Part shown: positions 35,398 to 45,200 of the stretch, one piece after another | Layout: every line of letters starts with the position of its first letter | Numbering within the stretch: the stretch's first letter is position 1 | Source: Chitinophaga oryziterrae | Lineage (GTDB): Bacteria > Bacteroidota > Bacteroidia > Chitinophagales > Chitinophagaceae | DNA length: 64,000 bases | Direction: 5' to 3' | Assembly (NCBI RefSeq): GCF_009758125.1 | Contig: NZ_WRXO01000005.1 | Span: forward strand, 434,001 to 498,000 | Position numbers and translations under genes: made by a program | The notes under the pieces: generated by a model | The model's database searches: none | The model's input: only the letters and a program-made list of their open reading frames with translations | What the model was told of the DNA's origin: nothing

Positions 35398-37974
35398 ATG
35401 ATTCTCAGGATCTTTACAAAGTTATCCCTGTCAGCTTTGCTATTGTGTGGTATGAGTCGGGTCTATGCCCAGACGGATATTACTGCAAATGGTGGCGTTG
35501 TGACCGTCCAGTATTCAAATGGTAATGTTGCCGAAAATTACCAGAATCTGATGGACAACAACGTCAATACAAAATATTATATCGCTCAAACAGCGTACTG
35601 GTTGGGGTATCAGTCGACTTATACGGCGATCGTTACACAGTACACCATTACTTCTGCCAACGATGCTTCCGGCCGTGATCCTAAAAGCTGGACGCTGACC
35701 GCTTCTAATGATGGTAATACCTGGACTACCATTGACACACGGACCAATCAGACCTTTGCCAACCGTTTTCAAACAAACACCTACACCTTCTCTAACAGTA
35801 CCGGCTATCTGTACTACCGTTTAAATGTTACTGCCAATAATGGTGATGGTGATTCTCAACTGGCGGAGTGGCACCTTGCCGGTTCTGCTTCAGGGCCTGC
35901 TGCCCCGAGTGATCTTTCTGTTACATTATCTACCTATAAGGCTTCTCTTAGCTGGTCTGATAACGCTACTAATGAAACAGGCTTCCAGATACAAACCTCT
36001 ATTGACGGTATAAATTTCAGTACCATCTATACTGCGGCTGCAAACCAGCATGTATATGCAGATAGCGGTATAAGCGCTTCTACTGCGTATGAGTATCGCG
36101 TCATAGCTGTGAATGCGGGCGGGATCTCTGCACCTGCTGTTGCTTTTGCATCTACACCTGCGGCGCCTTCATTAACGGATATCACTGATTTTACAAATGG
36201 TGTTATTACTGACCAATACAGTACTACCGGTGTAGAAGGTATTGCCAAGGTTACAGACAACAGTGTTTATTCCAAGTATCTGACTACACACAATGCAACA
36301 TGGCTGAACTTTAAGTTGCCTGCTGGCGGTGTTGCTAAACAATATGCTATTACCTCTGCCAATGATGCCACTGACAGAGATCCGAAAAACTGGACGTTCC
36401 AGGGATCTAATGACAGCATTAACTGGATAACCCTTCATACTGTAACAGGACAGGTATTCCCTTCCAGGTATCAGAGAAGATTGTATCTGATCAGCAATAC
36501 TTCTACGTATACCCATTACAGATTAAAGATTACTGCTAATAACGGTGGCGCTTATACACAATTGGCAGAATTACAGATCTATGGTACAGGCACGGGTACT
36601 GTTGATACAAGCATTCCTGCTGCACCATCCAGCTTAATTACACAGGCTGTTTCCGGCAACCAGATCATACTTGACTGGGCAGATAATGCCTCCAACGAAA
36701 CCCGTTATACACTGGAAAGATCTACCGACAGTACTAACTGGGGTACTTCCTTTACAATGGACCCAAACACTACACATTTTTACTCACTGGAACTGTCTCC
36801 GTTAACTACTTATTACTACCGCTTAAAAGCAGTGAACGCGAATGGTTCTTCTGCATGGGTATATGCTAAGAATACCACCCTCACCAATGTACCTCCGGCT
36901 ACCTGGAAGGAACACTGGTTTGAACATAATCAGTTACTGAGCCTTGTATACAGCAACAGCAGCGTGAATATTTATTATGACAGCGCTACACCTACATCTA
37001 TTACCTGGATGAATCAGGACTTTACAGATGTGTGGAACTATGTAAAACAGAACTACGGGACCTTTAGCGATCCTAAAGTAAATATGGTGTTCCATAGCAA
37101 TGGTTATAGTGGCGGTCATCCTGCTACTGTATTTGATTCTTCTCATGATTACCGCAATGTGGGAGATCTTGGCGGAGAATGGAGTACAAGAAGCAGCTGG
37201 AACGTAGGTGCTTCTATTCATGAAATAGGACATGTTGTTGAAGGTGGTAGCAAAGGGGTGAAAAAATCGCCTGCATTCGCTATCTGGAATGATAGCAAAT
37301 GGAATGAGATCTTTATATATGATGTGACCAAACGTCTTGGCTGGACTGCTGATGCACAGCAAACATATAATGATGTAATAAACGGACAGGATAATTTCCC
37401 AAGACCAGGTACGCACTGGTTTAAGAACTGGTTCTATCCGATTTATACACATGCAGATTCCAGTGCTGCGTTAAACCGTTTCTTTGTATTATTATCACAG
37501 TATTTCCCGCAGCATAATGGCGAATATACCCGTGATCTGAATATGGGAGAGTTTATACATTTCTGGAGCGGCGCTGCTCAGTATAACCTGAAAGCACAGG
37601 CCGATACAGCATTTGGATGGAACAGCACTTACGAACAACAGTTCAAACAGGCACAGATTGACTTCCCATTCACTTATCCGGATGTACTGGCTGCTCCTAT
37701 CGCTGTTGTTAAACCAACACATTTACCGTCCTGCCTGCAGATATGGCCTAATCCGGCAGCTAATACCGTGTATTTAACATTACCGGAGGATAAGCAGTAT
37801 ACGATAGATGTCTACTCCGTTTCCGGTGTTAAAACGTTATCTCAACGTATTAAAGGGACCAGCAGTACGCTGAATGTTTCTAACCTGCCTGACGGATTGT
37901 ATATCGTTACCGTAACAGATGGTAAAAAAGTGATCTCTAAAGAAAAAGTAGTTGTGAGCAACAAGCATAATTAG
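35398..37974 (+). CDS. Multidomain T9SS-exported putative HExxH metalloprotease
   Basis: The 858-residue product has a signal peptide (about 1-25), a discoidin-like domain (about 27-165), a fibronectin III domain (about 170-257), a second discoidin-like domain (about 262-398), a second FnIII (about 408-497), an HExxH domain (about 500-755) paralogous to the protein at 32365 (His608, Glu609, His612 and Glu637), and a C-terminal type A T9SS sorting domain (about 778-858, with IWPNPA, DVYSVSGV and LPDGLYIVTV). It should be exported through the type IX system to the surface or medium, with the beta-sandwich domains binding glycans. The substrate is unknown. Ends at a strong terminator. Confidence 0.85.
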   Translation: MILRIFTKLSLSALLLCGMSRVYAQTDITANGGVVTVQYSNGNVAENYQNLMDNNVNTKYYIAQTAYWLGYQSTYTAIVTQYTITSANDASGRDPKSWTLTASNDGNTWTTIDTRTNQTFANRFQTNTYTFSNSTGYLYYRLNVTANNGDGDSQLAEWHLAGSASGPAAPSDLSVTLSTYKASLSWSDNATNETGFQIQTSIDGINFSTIYTAAANQHVYADSGISASTAYEYRVIAVNAGGISAPAVAFASTPAAPSLTDITDFTNGVITDQYSTTGVEGIAKVTDNSVYSKYLTTHNATWLNFKLPAGGVAKQYAITSANDATDRDPKNWTFQGSNDSINWITLHTVTGQVFPSRYQRRLYLISNTSTYTHYRLKITANNGGAYTQLAELQIYGTGTGTVDTSIPAAPSSLITQAVSGNQIILDWADNASNETRYTLERSTDSTNWGTSFTMDPNTTHFYSLELSPLTTYYYRLKAVNANGSSAWVYAKNTTLTNVPPATWKEHWFEHNQLLSLVYSNSSVNIYYDSATPTSITWMNQDFTDVWNYVKQNYGTFSDPKVNMVFHSNGYSGGHPATVFDSSHDYRNVGDLGGEWSTRSSWNVGASIHEIGHVVEGGSKGVKKSPAFAIWNDSKWNEIFIYDVTKRLGWTADAQQTYNDVINGQDNFPRPGTHWFKNWFYPIYTHADSSAALNRFFVLLSQYFPQHNGEYTRDLNMGEFIHFWSGAAQYNLKAQADTAFGWNSTYEQQFKQAQIDFPFTYPDVLAAPIAVVKPTHLPSCLQIWPNPAANTVYLTLPEDKQYTIDVYSVSGVKTLSQRIKGTSSTLNVSNLPDGLYIVTVTDGKKVISKEKVVVSNKHN

Positions 37975-38005
37975 GATATTATTACTGAGCAAAATCCAAC
38001 TATAC

Positions 38006-38042
38006 GAGGGTGTACCGGAAAAACGGTGCACCCTCTTTTCTT
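38006..38042 (+). terminator. Intrinsic terminator of the multidomain HExxH gene
   Basis: 12-bp stem GAGGGTGTACCG / CGGTGCACCCTC (one T-G wobble) with loop GAAAAA, then TTTTCTTAAT. It begins 31 bases past the stop and abuts the AraC remnant. Confidence 0.88.
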
Positions 38043-38160
38043 AATGTTTCTTAGCAGCAATGTATTCCTTCTGCCCTACCCCATATTGCTTAATGAAACA
38101 TTTATCAAAGTAGGAATGACTGTTAAAGCCTACTTCTGATGCTACCTGGTTAATGCTTAG
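38041..38160 (-). pseudogene. C-terminal remnant of an AraC-family regulator
   Basis: On the minus strand 39 codons encode LSINQVASEVGFNSHSYF followed by DKCFIKQYGVGQKEY, the second helix-turn-helix and end of an AraC-type DNA-binding domain. An in-frame TAA (38161-38163) lies immediately upstream, there is no start codon, and the preceding sequence shows no matching first helix. The gene is therefore decayed. Such a domain could have come from a stand-alone AraC regulator or the C-terminus of a hybrid two-component regulator of the adjacent GH3. Confidence 0.75.
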
Positions 38161-38339
38161 TTAGTGGCTTTGCGGGTAACTTGTGTGGCATAGCAGGGTT
38201 CTCAGGATAAAAATGTATGGTATGGGTAATTTACCAATAAATGGGACAATCTTCTCATTTTAATAAATATTCAATAATTAACCCCCGTAACTTGTTATTT
38301 TTATGATGTAAGTGATTATCAATTAATTTACAGGTAATA

Positions 38340-40748
38340 ATGAAAATAAGAGAATCGATTATCCGGAATTGTTTTATGCTTGGAATTGCAGTTCTTGGAG
38401 GAGTAGCACCGGCCATAGGACAAACACAAAAGGCCGTTGCGCTGTACAAAAATCCCGCTGCCACAGTGGATAACAGGGTGAAGGATTTATTGAAGAGGAT
38501 GACACTGGAAGAGAAAGTAGGGCAGCTATGTACCCTGCTGGGCTGGGATATGTATGAGAAGAACGGGGACTCGGTGGGAGTAAGCGCCGCCTTTAAAGAT
38601 GTGATTGCAAAAAGACATATCGGTAGCTTCTGGGCCACTTTAAGGGCCGATCCCTGGACGAAAAAGACGTTAGAGACCGGGTTGTCTCCTAAGTTGTCTG
38701 CGATGGCGACCAATGCTTTACAGAAATATATGATAGAACATACCCGCCTGGGTATTCCGTTGTTCCTGGCTGAAGAATGTCCGCATGGGCATATGGCCAT
38801 CGGTACAACGGTGTTCTCTACTTCTATAGGACAAGCCAGCACCTGGGACCCTGCACTGATCAAAGAAATGGCGGGCGCTATTTCTCAGGAAGCGCGTGTA
38901 CAGGGTGCGCATATTGGTTACGGGCCGGTACTGGACCTGGTGCGTGAGCCCCGCTGGTCGAGGCTGGAAGAAACCTACGGCGAAGACCCTTACCTGATTG
39001 GACAGATGGGTATTGCTATGGTAAAAGGTTTCCAGGGAAATAACATTAACAGCGGTGTGAATGTGATCTCTACACTTAAACACTTTACAGCCTACGGATC
39101 TCCTGAAGGAGGGCATAATGGCGGCATTGCGAATACCGGAAGCCGTGAACTGAACACCTCTTACCTGCCGCCTTTTAAAAATGCTATACAGGCGGGAGCA
39201 TTGTCTATTATGGCTTCTTATAACTCTATAGATGGAGTGCCTTGCAGTTCCAATTCTTTCCTGTTGAAAGATGTATTGCGTAAACAATGGGGGTTTAAAG
39301 GATTCAGTGTTTCTGATCTGGGGGGGATTCCCGGTCTGAAATCGAACCATCATGTAGCGGCAGACATGGAAGAAGCAGCTACATTATCTATGAACGCGGG
39401 ATTGGATGCAGACCTGGGTGGAGAGGCTTATGGAGATGCATTGATAAAAGCTGTGAATGATAAGAAAGTAACAATGGCTACTATTGATACAGCAGTAAGC
39501 CATGTACTACGACTGAAATTTGAAATGGGCCTTTTTGATAAACCTTATGTAGATGTTGCGACAGCAGAGAGAACAGTAGGTACAGCAGCACATAAGCAAC
39601 TGGCAGAAAAAGTAGCTGCGGAGTCTATCGTGTTACTGAAGAATGAGAATGGCACCCTGCCTTTGAAAAAGGCTGTAAAGAACCTGGCGGTAATAGGCCC
39701 GAATGCGGATAACATGTATAATCAGTTAGGTGATTATACTGCTCCCCAGCCGGAAGAGAAGATCGTTACTGTGCTGAAAGGTATACAGGCAAAGATATCT
39801 TCAGATACAAAGTTGAAATATGTAAAGGGATGTTCCATCCGCGATACCTCCAGGGCAGGTATGGACGCAGCCGTAGCAGCAGCAAAAGATGCAGATGCGG
39901 TGATCCTTGTGCTGGGTGGTTCCAGTGCACGTGATTTCGCCACGTCTTACCAGAGTACGGGTGCAGCGGTCGTGAAATCAGCAGAGAATGCAGTGAGTGA
40001 TATGGAAAGCGGAGAAGGGTTTGACAGGGTAAGCCTGGACCTGATGGGATTACAGAATGAACTGATGCAGCGGATCGTCGCCACGGGCAAACCGGTGATC
40101 CTGGTATTGATAGAAGGCCGTCCGCTGAATATCAACTGGGCAGCGCAGCATGTTCCTGCTATTGTAAATGCATGGTATCCGGGTCAGGAAGGAGGAACGG
40201 CGGTAGCCGATGTGTTGTTCGGTGATTACAATCCTGCAGGACGCCTGCCGGTTTCTATCCCTAAATCAGTAGGACAGCTACCTGTTTATTACAATTATAA
40301 GAGCGCTTCCCGGCATGATTATGTAGAAATGGATGCCAGGCCGCTTTACAGCTTTGGCCACGGATTAAGCTACTCTACGTTCGATTATAAGCAGCTTGGT
40401 ATAGATGTACAGGAGAAGGCCACACTGAAAGTAACGGTGAAGCTCCAGGTAAAGAATACAAGTGCGGTGGCAGGGGATGAAGTAGTTCAGTTATATCTGC
40501 GTGATGATGCCAGCTCTGTGGTGACTGCTGTGAAGCAACTGAAGAAATTCCAGCGTATTCATTTACAGGCGGGAGAACAAAAAGAAGTAACTTTTGAGCT
40601 GTTGCCGGAAGATCTGATGTTGCTGAACATACAGAATAAGTGGGTAGTTGAACCGGGCAGTTTCACTGCGATGGTAGGGGCTTCTTCAGAAGATATCAGA
40701 TTAAAGGAAACCTTCCAGGTGAATAAGGCAGTAGAAATAAGTAAGTAA
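38340..40748 (+). CDS. Glycoside hydrolase family 3 (beta-glucosidase-like)
   Basis: The 802-residue product has a signal peptide (about 1-28), a GH3 N-terminal TIM-barrel (about 50-400, with RMTLEEKVGQL, YGPVLDLVREPRWSRLEETYGEDPYL, STLKHFTAYG and the nucleophile Asp in GFSVSDLGGI), a C-terminal alpha/beta sandwich (about 430-660) and a fibronectin III-like domain (about 690-790). It would cleave terminal beta-linked glucosyl or xylosyl residues in the periplasm. GH3 enzymes often have SDW at the nucleophile; here it is SDL. No susCD pair is adjacent. Confidence 0.94.
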   Translation: MKIRESIIRNCFMLGIAVLGGVAPAIGQTQKAVALYKNPAATVDNRVKDLLKRMTLEEKVGQLCTLLGWDMYEKNGDSVGVSAAFKDVIAKRHIGSFWATLRADPWTKKTLETGLSPKLSAMATNALQKYMIEHTRLGIPLFLAEECPHGHMAIGTTVFSTSIGQASTWDPALIKEMAGAISQEARVQGAHIGYGPVLDLVREPRWSRLEETYGEDPYLIGQMGIAMVKGFQGNNINSGVNVISTLKHFTAYGSPEGGHNGGIANTGSRELNTSYLPPFKNAIQAGALSIMASYNSIDGVPCSSNSFLLKDVLRKQWGFKGFSVSDLGGIPGLKSNHHVAADMEEAATLSMNAGLDADLGGEAYGDALIKAVNDKKVTMATIDTAVSHVLRLKFEMGLFDKPYVDVATAERTVGTAAHKQLAEKVAAESIVLLKNENGTLPLKKAVKNLAVIGPNADNMYNQLGDYTAPQPEEKIVTVLKGIQAKISSDTKLKYVKGCSIRDTSRAGMDAAVAAAKDADAVILVLGGSSARDFATSYQSTGAAVVKSAENAVSDMESGEGFDRVSLDLMGLQNELMQRIVATGKPVILVLIEGRPLNINWAAQHVPAIVNAWYPGQEGGTAVADVLFGDYNPAGRLPVSIPKSVGQLPVYYNYKSASRHDYVEMDARPLYSFGHGLSYSTFDYKQLGIDVQEKATLKVTVKLQVKNTSAVAGDEVVQLYLRDDASSVVTAVKQLKKFQRIHLQAGEQKEVTFELLPEDLMLLNIQNKWVVEPGSFTAMVGASSEDIRLKETFQVNKAVEISK

Positions 40749-40763
40749 CCGTGATGCATTAAA

Positions 40764-40941
40764 GCTCCGTGTTTGTAGCGGCACATTAAACAACAAAACA
40801 CAGACTCCGTAAAAGTCCCCTACCATTTGCGATTTAGGGGACTCTTACGGAGTCTGTTAAAGGGGATATAAATATTGCTACAAACACGGGGCTCCTGACG
40901 GAGCCTATTTGTTTTGTTACAAATACGGGGCTTCAGAGCCC
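40764..40941. repeat. Nested palindromic intergenic repeat element
   Basis: Outer arms GCTCCGTGTTTGTAGC (40764-40779) and GCTACAAACACGGGGC (40877-40892) are inverted with one mismatch. Inside is a 22-bp hairpin, CAGACTCCGTAA... (40801-40822) pairing with ...TTACGGAGTCTG (40835-40856) at 21 of 22 positions. A shorter copy of the right arm with its own hairpin follows (40916-40941, GTTACAAATACGGGGCT-TCAG-AGCCC), next to GGCTCC-TGAC-GGAGCC (40890-40905). It lies between convergent genes and probably doubles as a terminator. The layout suggests a REP/MITE-like repeat. Confidence 0.7.
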
Positions 40942-40954
40942 AATTGGAGCGTAT

Positions 40955-42214
40955 TTAATTAAACATCGGTAAACTGCCGGTCGTTTGTTGTTTTTCAGGA
41001 ATACCAACAATAAAGGTAGCACCATTATCTATTTCACTGGTAGCTTTAATAGAACCATGATGCTGTTCCATTATCTTTTTACAGATGGATAAACCTATGC
41101 CGGTCCCCTCTATTTCATGATAGCTGTGCAGACGTTTGAACACGATGAAAATATCATCTGAATACTGGCTTTCGAAACCAATACCGTTATCTTTTACAAA
41201 GATCCTGTAATAGTAACTATCTGCAATTTCAGGATGTTTCTCCTGCTCCGCATAGATATGTATTTCTGGTGTTACTTCCTTCTTTCTGAATTTAATTGCG
41301 TTGCTGATGAGGTTATAAAATACCTGCTGCATTAAGACAGGGATAACGAAAACTGCCGGTAAAGGATCTATAATGATACGGGCATTTGTTTGCTGGATCT
41401 TTATTTCCAGTTCATTGACCGCCTCCTTCACAATATCGGTGAGATCAGCAGGTACGAAGTCGCCACCCTGAATAGAATGCCTGGAAAAGCGTAGGAGGTC
41501 ACTTACCAGTTGCTGCATGCGGATAGTGGCATTGGTGATCTTCATTACATATTTATCAACATCATCTGTGTTTGTTTTCTTCTGAATGATCATATCACTG
41601 AACACACGGATTTTACGCAGGGGCTCCTGTAAGTCGTGAGACGCGATGTAGGCAAACCTGTCCAGTTCTTCATTGACTGTTTTCAGGTGAATATTGTTCT
41701 GTATCAGTTGCCGGTTTAATTCTCTTATTTTCCGCTCAGAGGCTTCCCGTTCTTCAATCTCTTTCTGGAGAGAGGCATTGGTGTTCAGTAGCTTTTGTTC
41801 CTGTGCAATGAGTGACTGTGTTTTGCGATAAAGCTCTACGAAGAGGCCCACCTTAATCCTCAGTAATTCCGGGTTCACAGGTTTATAAATGAAATCAACG
41901 GCCCCTACCTTGTAACCTCTGAAAATGGCTTCGTCTTCATTGTGCGCAGTAATGAAGATGATAGGCACATTTTTCAGTTTATCCCGCTGATAGATGAGCG
42001 CGGCTGTTTCGAAGCCGTTCATATCCGGCATTTGTACGTCCATCAGTATCAGGGAAAAATCAAATTCCTTTAATAATATTTTCAATGCAGCTCTGCCGGA
42101 GTTCGCTTTTACTATGATATAACTCTCCCTTTCCAATATGGATTCTATAGACATCAGATTATCAGGCCTGTCGTCTACGACTAATATTTTAATTGGATCT
42201 TGTTGTTCGAGCAC
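40955..42214 (-). CDS. Response-regulator/histidine-kinase hybrid (REC-HisKA-HATPase)
   Basis: The 419-residue product has an N-terminal receiver domain (about 8-125, Asp59 in LILMDVQMPD, Lys in DFIYKPV), a coiled coil (about 130-180), HisKA (His near 192 in YIASHDLQEPLRKI) and a HATPase domain (about 290-405, VKDNGIGFESQY and GTGIGLSICKK). There is no membrane segment. The start is GTG (42212-42214); no ATG is available nearby. It lies 23 bases downstream of the giant HAMP kinase on the same strand, so one operon and one phosphorelay are likely. An N-terminal receiver suggests the kinase is itself controlled by phosphorylation. Confidence 0.93.
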   Translation of the reverse strand: MLEQQDPIKILVVDDRPDNLMSIESILERESYIIVKANSGRAALKILLKEFDFSLILMDVQMPDMNGFETAALIYQRDKLKNVPIIFITAHNEDEAIFRGYKVGAVDFIYKPVNPELLRIKVGLFVELYRKTQSLIAQEQKLLNTNASLQKEIEEREASERKIRELNRQLIQNNIHLKTVNEELDRFAYIASHDLQEPLRKIRVFSDMIIQKKTNTDDVDKYVMKITNATIRMQQLVSDLLRFSRHSIQGGDFVPADLTDIVKEAVNELEIKIQQTNARIIIDPLPAVFVIPVLMQQVFYNLISNAIKFRKKEVTPEIHIYAEQEKHPEIADSYYYRIFVKDNGIGFESQYSDDIFIVFKRLHSYHEIEGTGIGLSICKKIMEQHHGSIKATSEIDNGATFIVGIPEKQQTTGSLPMFN

Positions 42215-42237
42215 CTTTGAATTTTTTCGAATGAATA

Positions 42238-45200
42238 TTACCTATATAACCATACCCGCATTAAAGATAGCAACTGGTCTATTTTCAACGGTTTGGTGAT
42301 ATAATCAGAGGCCCCTGCATCGATACATTTCTCCCTGTCGCCTTTCATTGCTTTTGCGGTTACTGCAATAATTGGCAACGCGCTGTTCTTATGTTCCCTG
42401 CGGATTTTCTGCATTGTTTCATAACCATCCATTTCCGGCATCATGATATCCATCAGTACCATATCTATCTGGTTGTTTTCACTCAGGATATTGATGGCTT
42501 CTTTTCCACTTTCTGCTGTAATAGTGTTGATGTTATAACGTTCAAAAGCTGTGGTGAGGGCAAACAGGTTACGTACATCATCATCTACTACCAGTACATT
42601 TTTATGGATCAGTACATCCTTTTGTGAACGAAGATCTTCGATGAGCTGTCTCTTCTCCGGTAACAGAGCATTATGATTGATGTGCAGCTGCATAATGGTT
42701 TCTTCCAGTAGCAGGTCCAGAGAATTAACGCCCTTCAGCAGTATTTTATTGGCGTACTGTTTCAGTTTCGACTTTTCTTTATTAGAGAAATCTTTTGCAG
42801 AATATACGATTACAGGTGTGGCATTATACCTGTTCATCGTATTGATATTGGCCACAAATTCGGCTCCTTCAATATCAGGTAACATATAGTCTGCTATGAT
42901 ACAATCATATGAATATTTATTTATCAGATCAATCGCAGCTTTCCCGTTCTCCGCAAACTCCATTTCTATCAGGTCTCCGTTATTCAGCATCCTGGCTATC
43001 TGGGAGGCATCCGGTTCATTGTCTTCCACGACCAGCACTTTCTTCTGCTTACGGCTATCGAGTTCTATAATATTGTTAAACAGTATAGTTAGCGCTTCCG
43101 TTTTCAGCGGTTTTAAGTTAAAGCTGCGGGCCCCACGCTGCATGGCCAGTAACCTGTTTTCTTCTCCTGATATCAGGTGGATAGGAATATGCCGCAGATT
43201 GATGTCGTTCTTAAACAGATCAAGTACCCTCCATCCGCTGGCATCCGGTAATTTTACATCGAGTGTAACTGCTATCGGGTTGAACTTGTTGGTGAGATCA
43301 AATACTTCTCCGAAGGTGGTAGCTACCACTACTTTAAGGCCCATCTCATGTGCCTTTTCCTGCATGATCTTGGCAAAGCGGACATCATCTTCCACTATCA
43401 GCACTACCCTGTCCGTATCAAGAATATGTGTTCTGTCATCACCAATTTCATTGATGATCTCATTTAATCCTTCAAGATCTTTAGTATCAGAAATTTTGAG
43501 AGAAGGGATTGTCTGAATCAAAGCGGGATTGTAATTGTCATCTCCCAGTTTATATCCGCTTACACTTACGGTAAGACTGCTTTGTTTTTCTTTTCGGATA
43601 GAAGAAGGATTGTAGTTGAGCGGCAGGAAGAGCGTAAATGTACTACCTCTGCCGGCTTCACTTTCCAGTTCAATGGAACCACCTAACAGGTCGGCAAGAC
43701 CGCGACTGATGGATAATCCAAGACCGGTACCACCATACTTACGGCTGGTAGAACCTTCTGCCTGCTGGAATGCTTCAAAGATGATATTCTGTTTGTCTTT
43801 GGAGATACCGATACCGGTATCCTTGATCTCGAAAGCCACTACACGGTCTGCAGCATCCAGGCTGTAATTCAAGAGTTTCCAGTTGCGTTTTGCTTCGTAA
43901 ATGCGGAGTCTTACTTCTCCTTTATCAGTAAACTTGAACGCGTTGGACAACAGGTTCTTGAGGATCTGATTGAGACGCTGTACGTCTGTTTCCAGGCTCT
44001 GTGGCAGTTGTTCATCCATATCAATACCAAAGCGTAAGTTCTTGCTTTCAGAGATATGTTTGAAGGTCGTTTCCACGAATCCGACCACCTCGTTGAAGCG
44101 CACCTTGATGAAGTCTGTAGAAATGTATCCGGACTCAATCTTGGAGAGGTCAAGGATGTCATTGATTAATTGAATAAGGTCATCTCCGCAGCTGTGAATG
44201 GTTTTCGCATAACGCACCTGTTTTTCATTCAGGTTACCATCATGGTTTTCGTAGAGCTGCTGTGCTAAGATTAAGAGGGAGTTCAGCGGCGTACGTAACT
44301 CATGCGACATATTCGCAAGGAACTCTGATTTGTATTTGGAAGTCAGCTGCAACTGTTCTGCTTTTTCTTCCAGCGATTTTCTCGCTTCTTCCACCTCTTT
44401 GTTCTTCTCTTCTACTTCCTCTTTCTGTTTTACCAGCAGGTGCGCTTTATCCTGTAACTCTTCATTCGTTCTTCTCAACTCATCGGCAAGGGACTGTGAT
44501 TGTTCCAGGAGGTCTTCTGTTCTGGAGTTCGCCTCGATGGTGTTCAGTACGATACCGATACTTTCTGTCAGCTGACTTAAAAAGTCCAGGTGAGTCTGAC
44601 TGAATGAATCAAACGATGCCAGCTCGATAACGGCTTTGATCTCTGTTTCAAAGAGTACCGGTAATACGATCAGGTTAAGCGGTGCCGCTTCTCCTAATCC
44701 GGAAGTGATTTTAATATAGTTGGAAGGAACGTTTGTTAAGAGTATTCTTTCTTTTTCTACTGCGCACTGTCCTACCAGACCTTGTCCCAGAGAGAATTCG
44801 CGGGACATGCTGACTTCATCTCCGTAGGCATATGCCGCAAAGAGTTTGAGTTTAGGATTTTCCTGGTATTCTTCCTGTTCAAGGATGTAGAACATACCTT
44901 TCTGTGCATTCACCACCTGGGCAAGCTCTGAGAGGATACGGCGGGTTACCGTGTTCAGGTCTTTTTGTCCCTGCAACATCTGGGTAAACTTTGCCAGGTT
45001 GGATTTCAGCCAGTCCTGTTCCTGGTTACGCAGGGTTGTTTGTTTCAGGTTGGCGATCATCTGGTTGATGGTATCTTTCAGTTCTTCCACCTCACCTTTC
45101 GCATCTACGCGGATCATCTGGGTAAGGTCACCTTTCGTTACGGCGGAGGCCACATCAGAGATCGCACGCACCTGGGTGGTAAGGTTTGCCGCCAGCTGAT

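Larger units (their letters stand above)
37975..38339. other. Intergenic region with terminator and regulator remnant
   Basis: 365 bases holding the terminator at 38006-38042 and the AraC-type fragment at 38041-38160. The rest up to the GH3 ATG is AT-rich and should contain the GH3 promoter, but no exact TAnnTTTG box was found near the start. Confidence 0.6.

Noticed and set aside
38255-38863. 202-codon minus-strand frame overlapping the GH3 start
   Set aside because: It lies over the GH3 signal peptide and catalytic domain and has no domain of its own.
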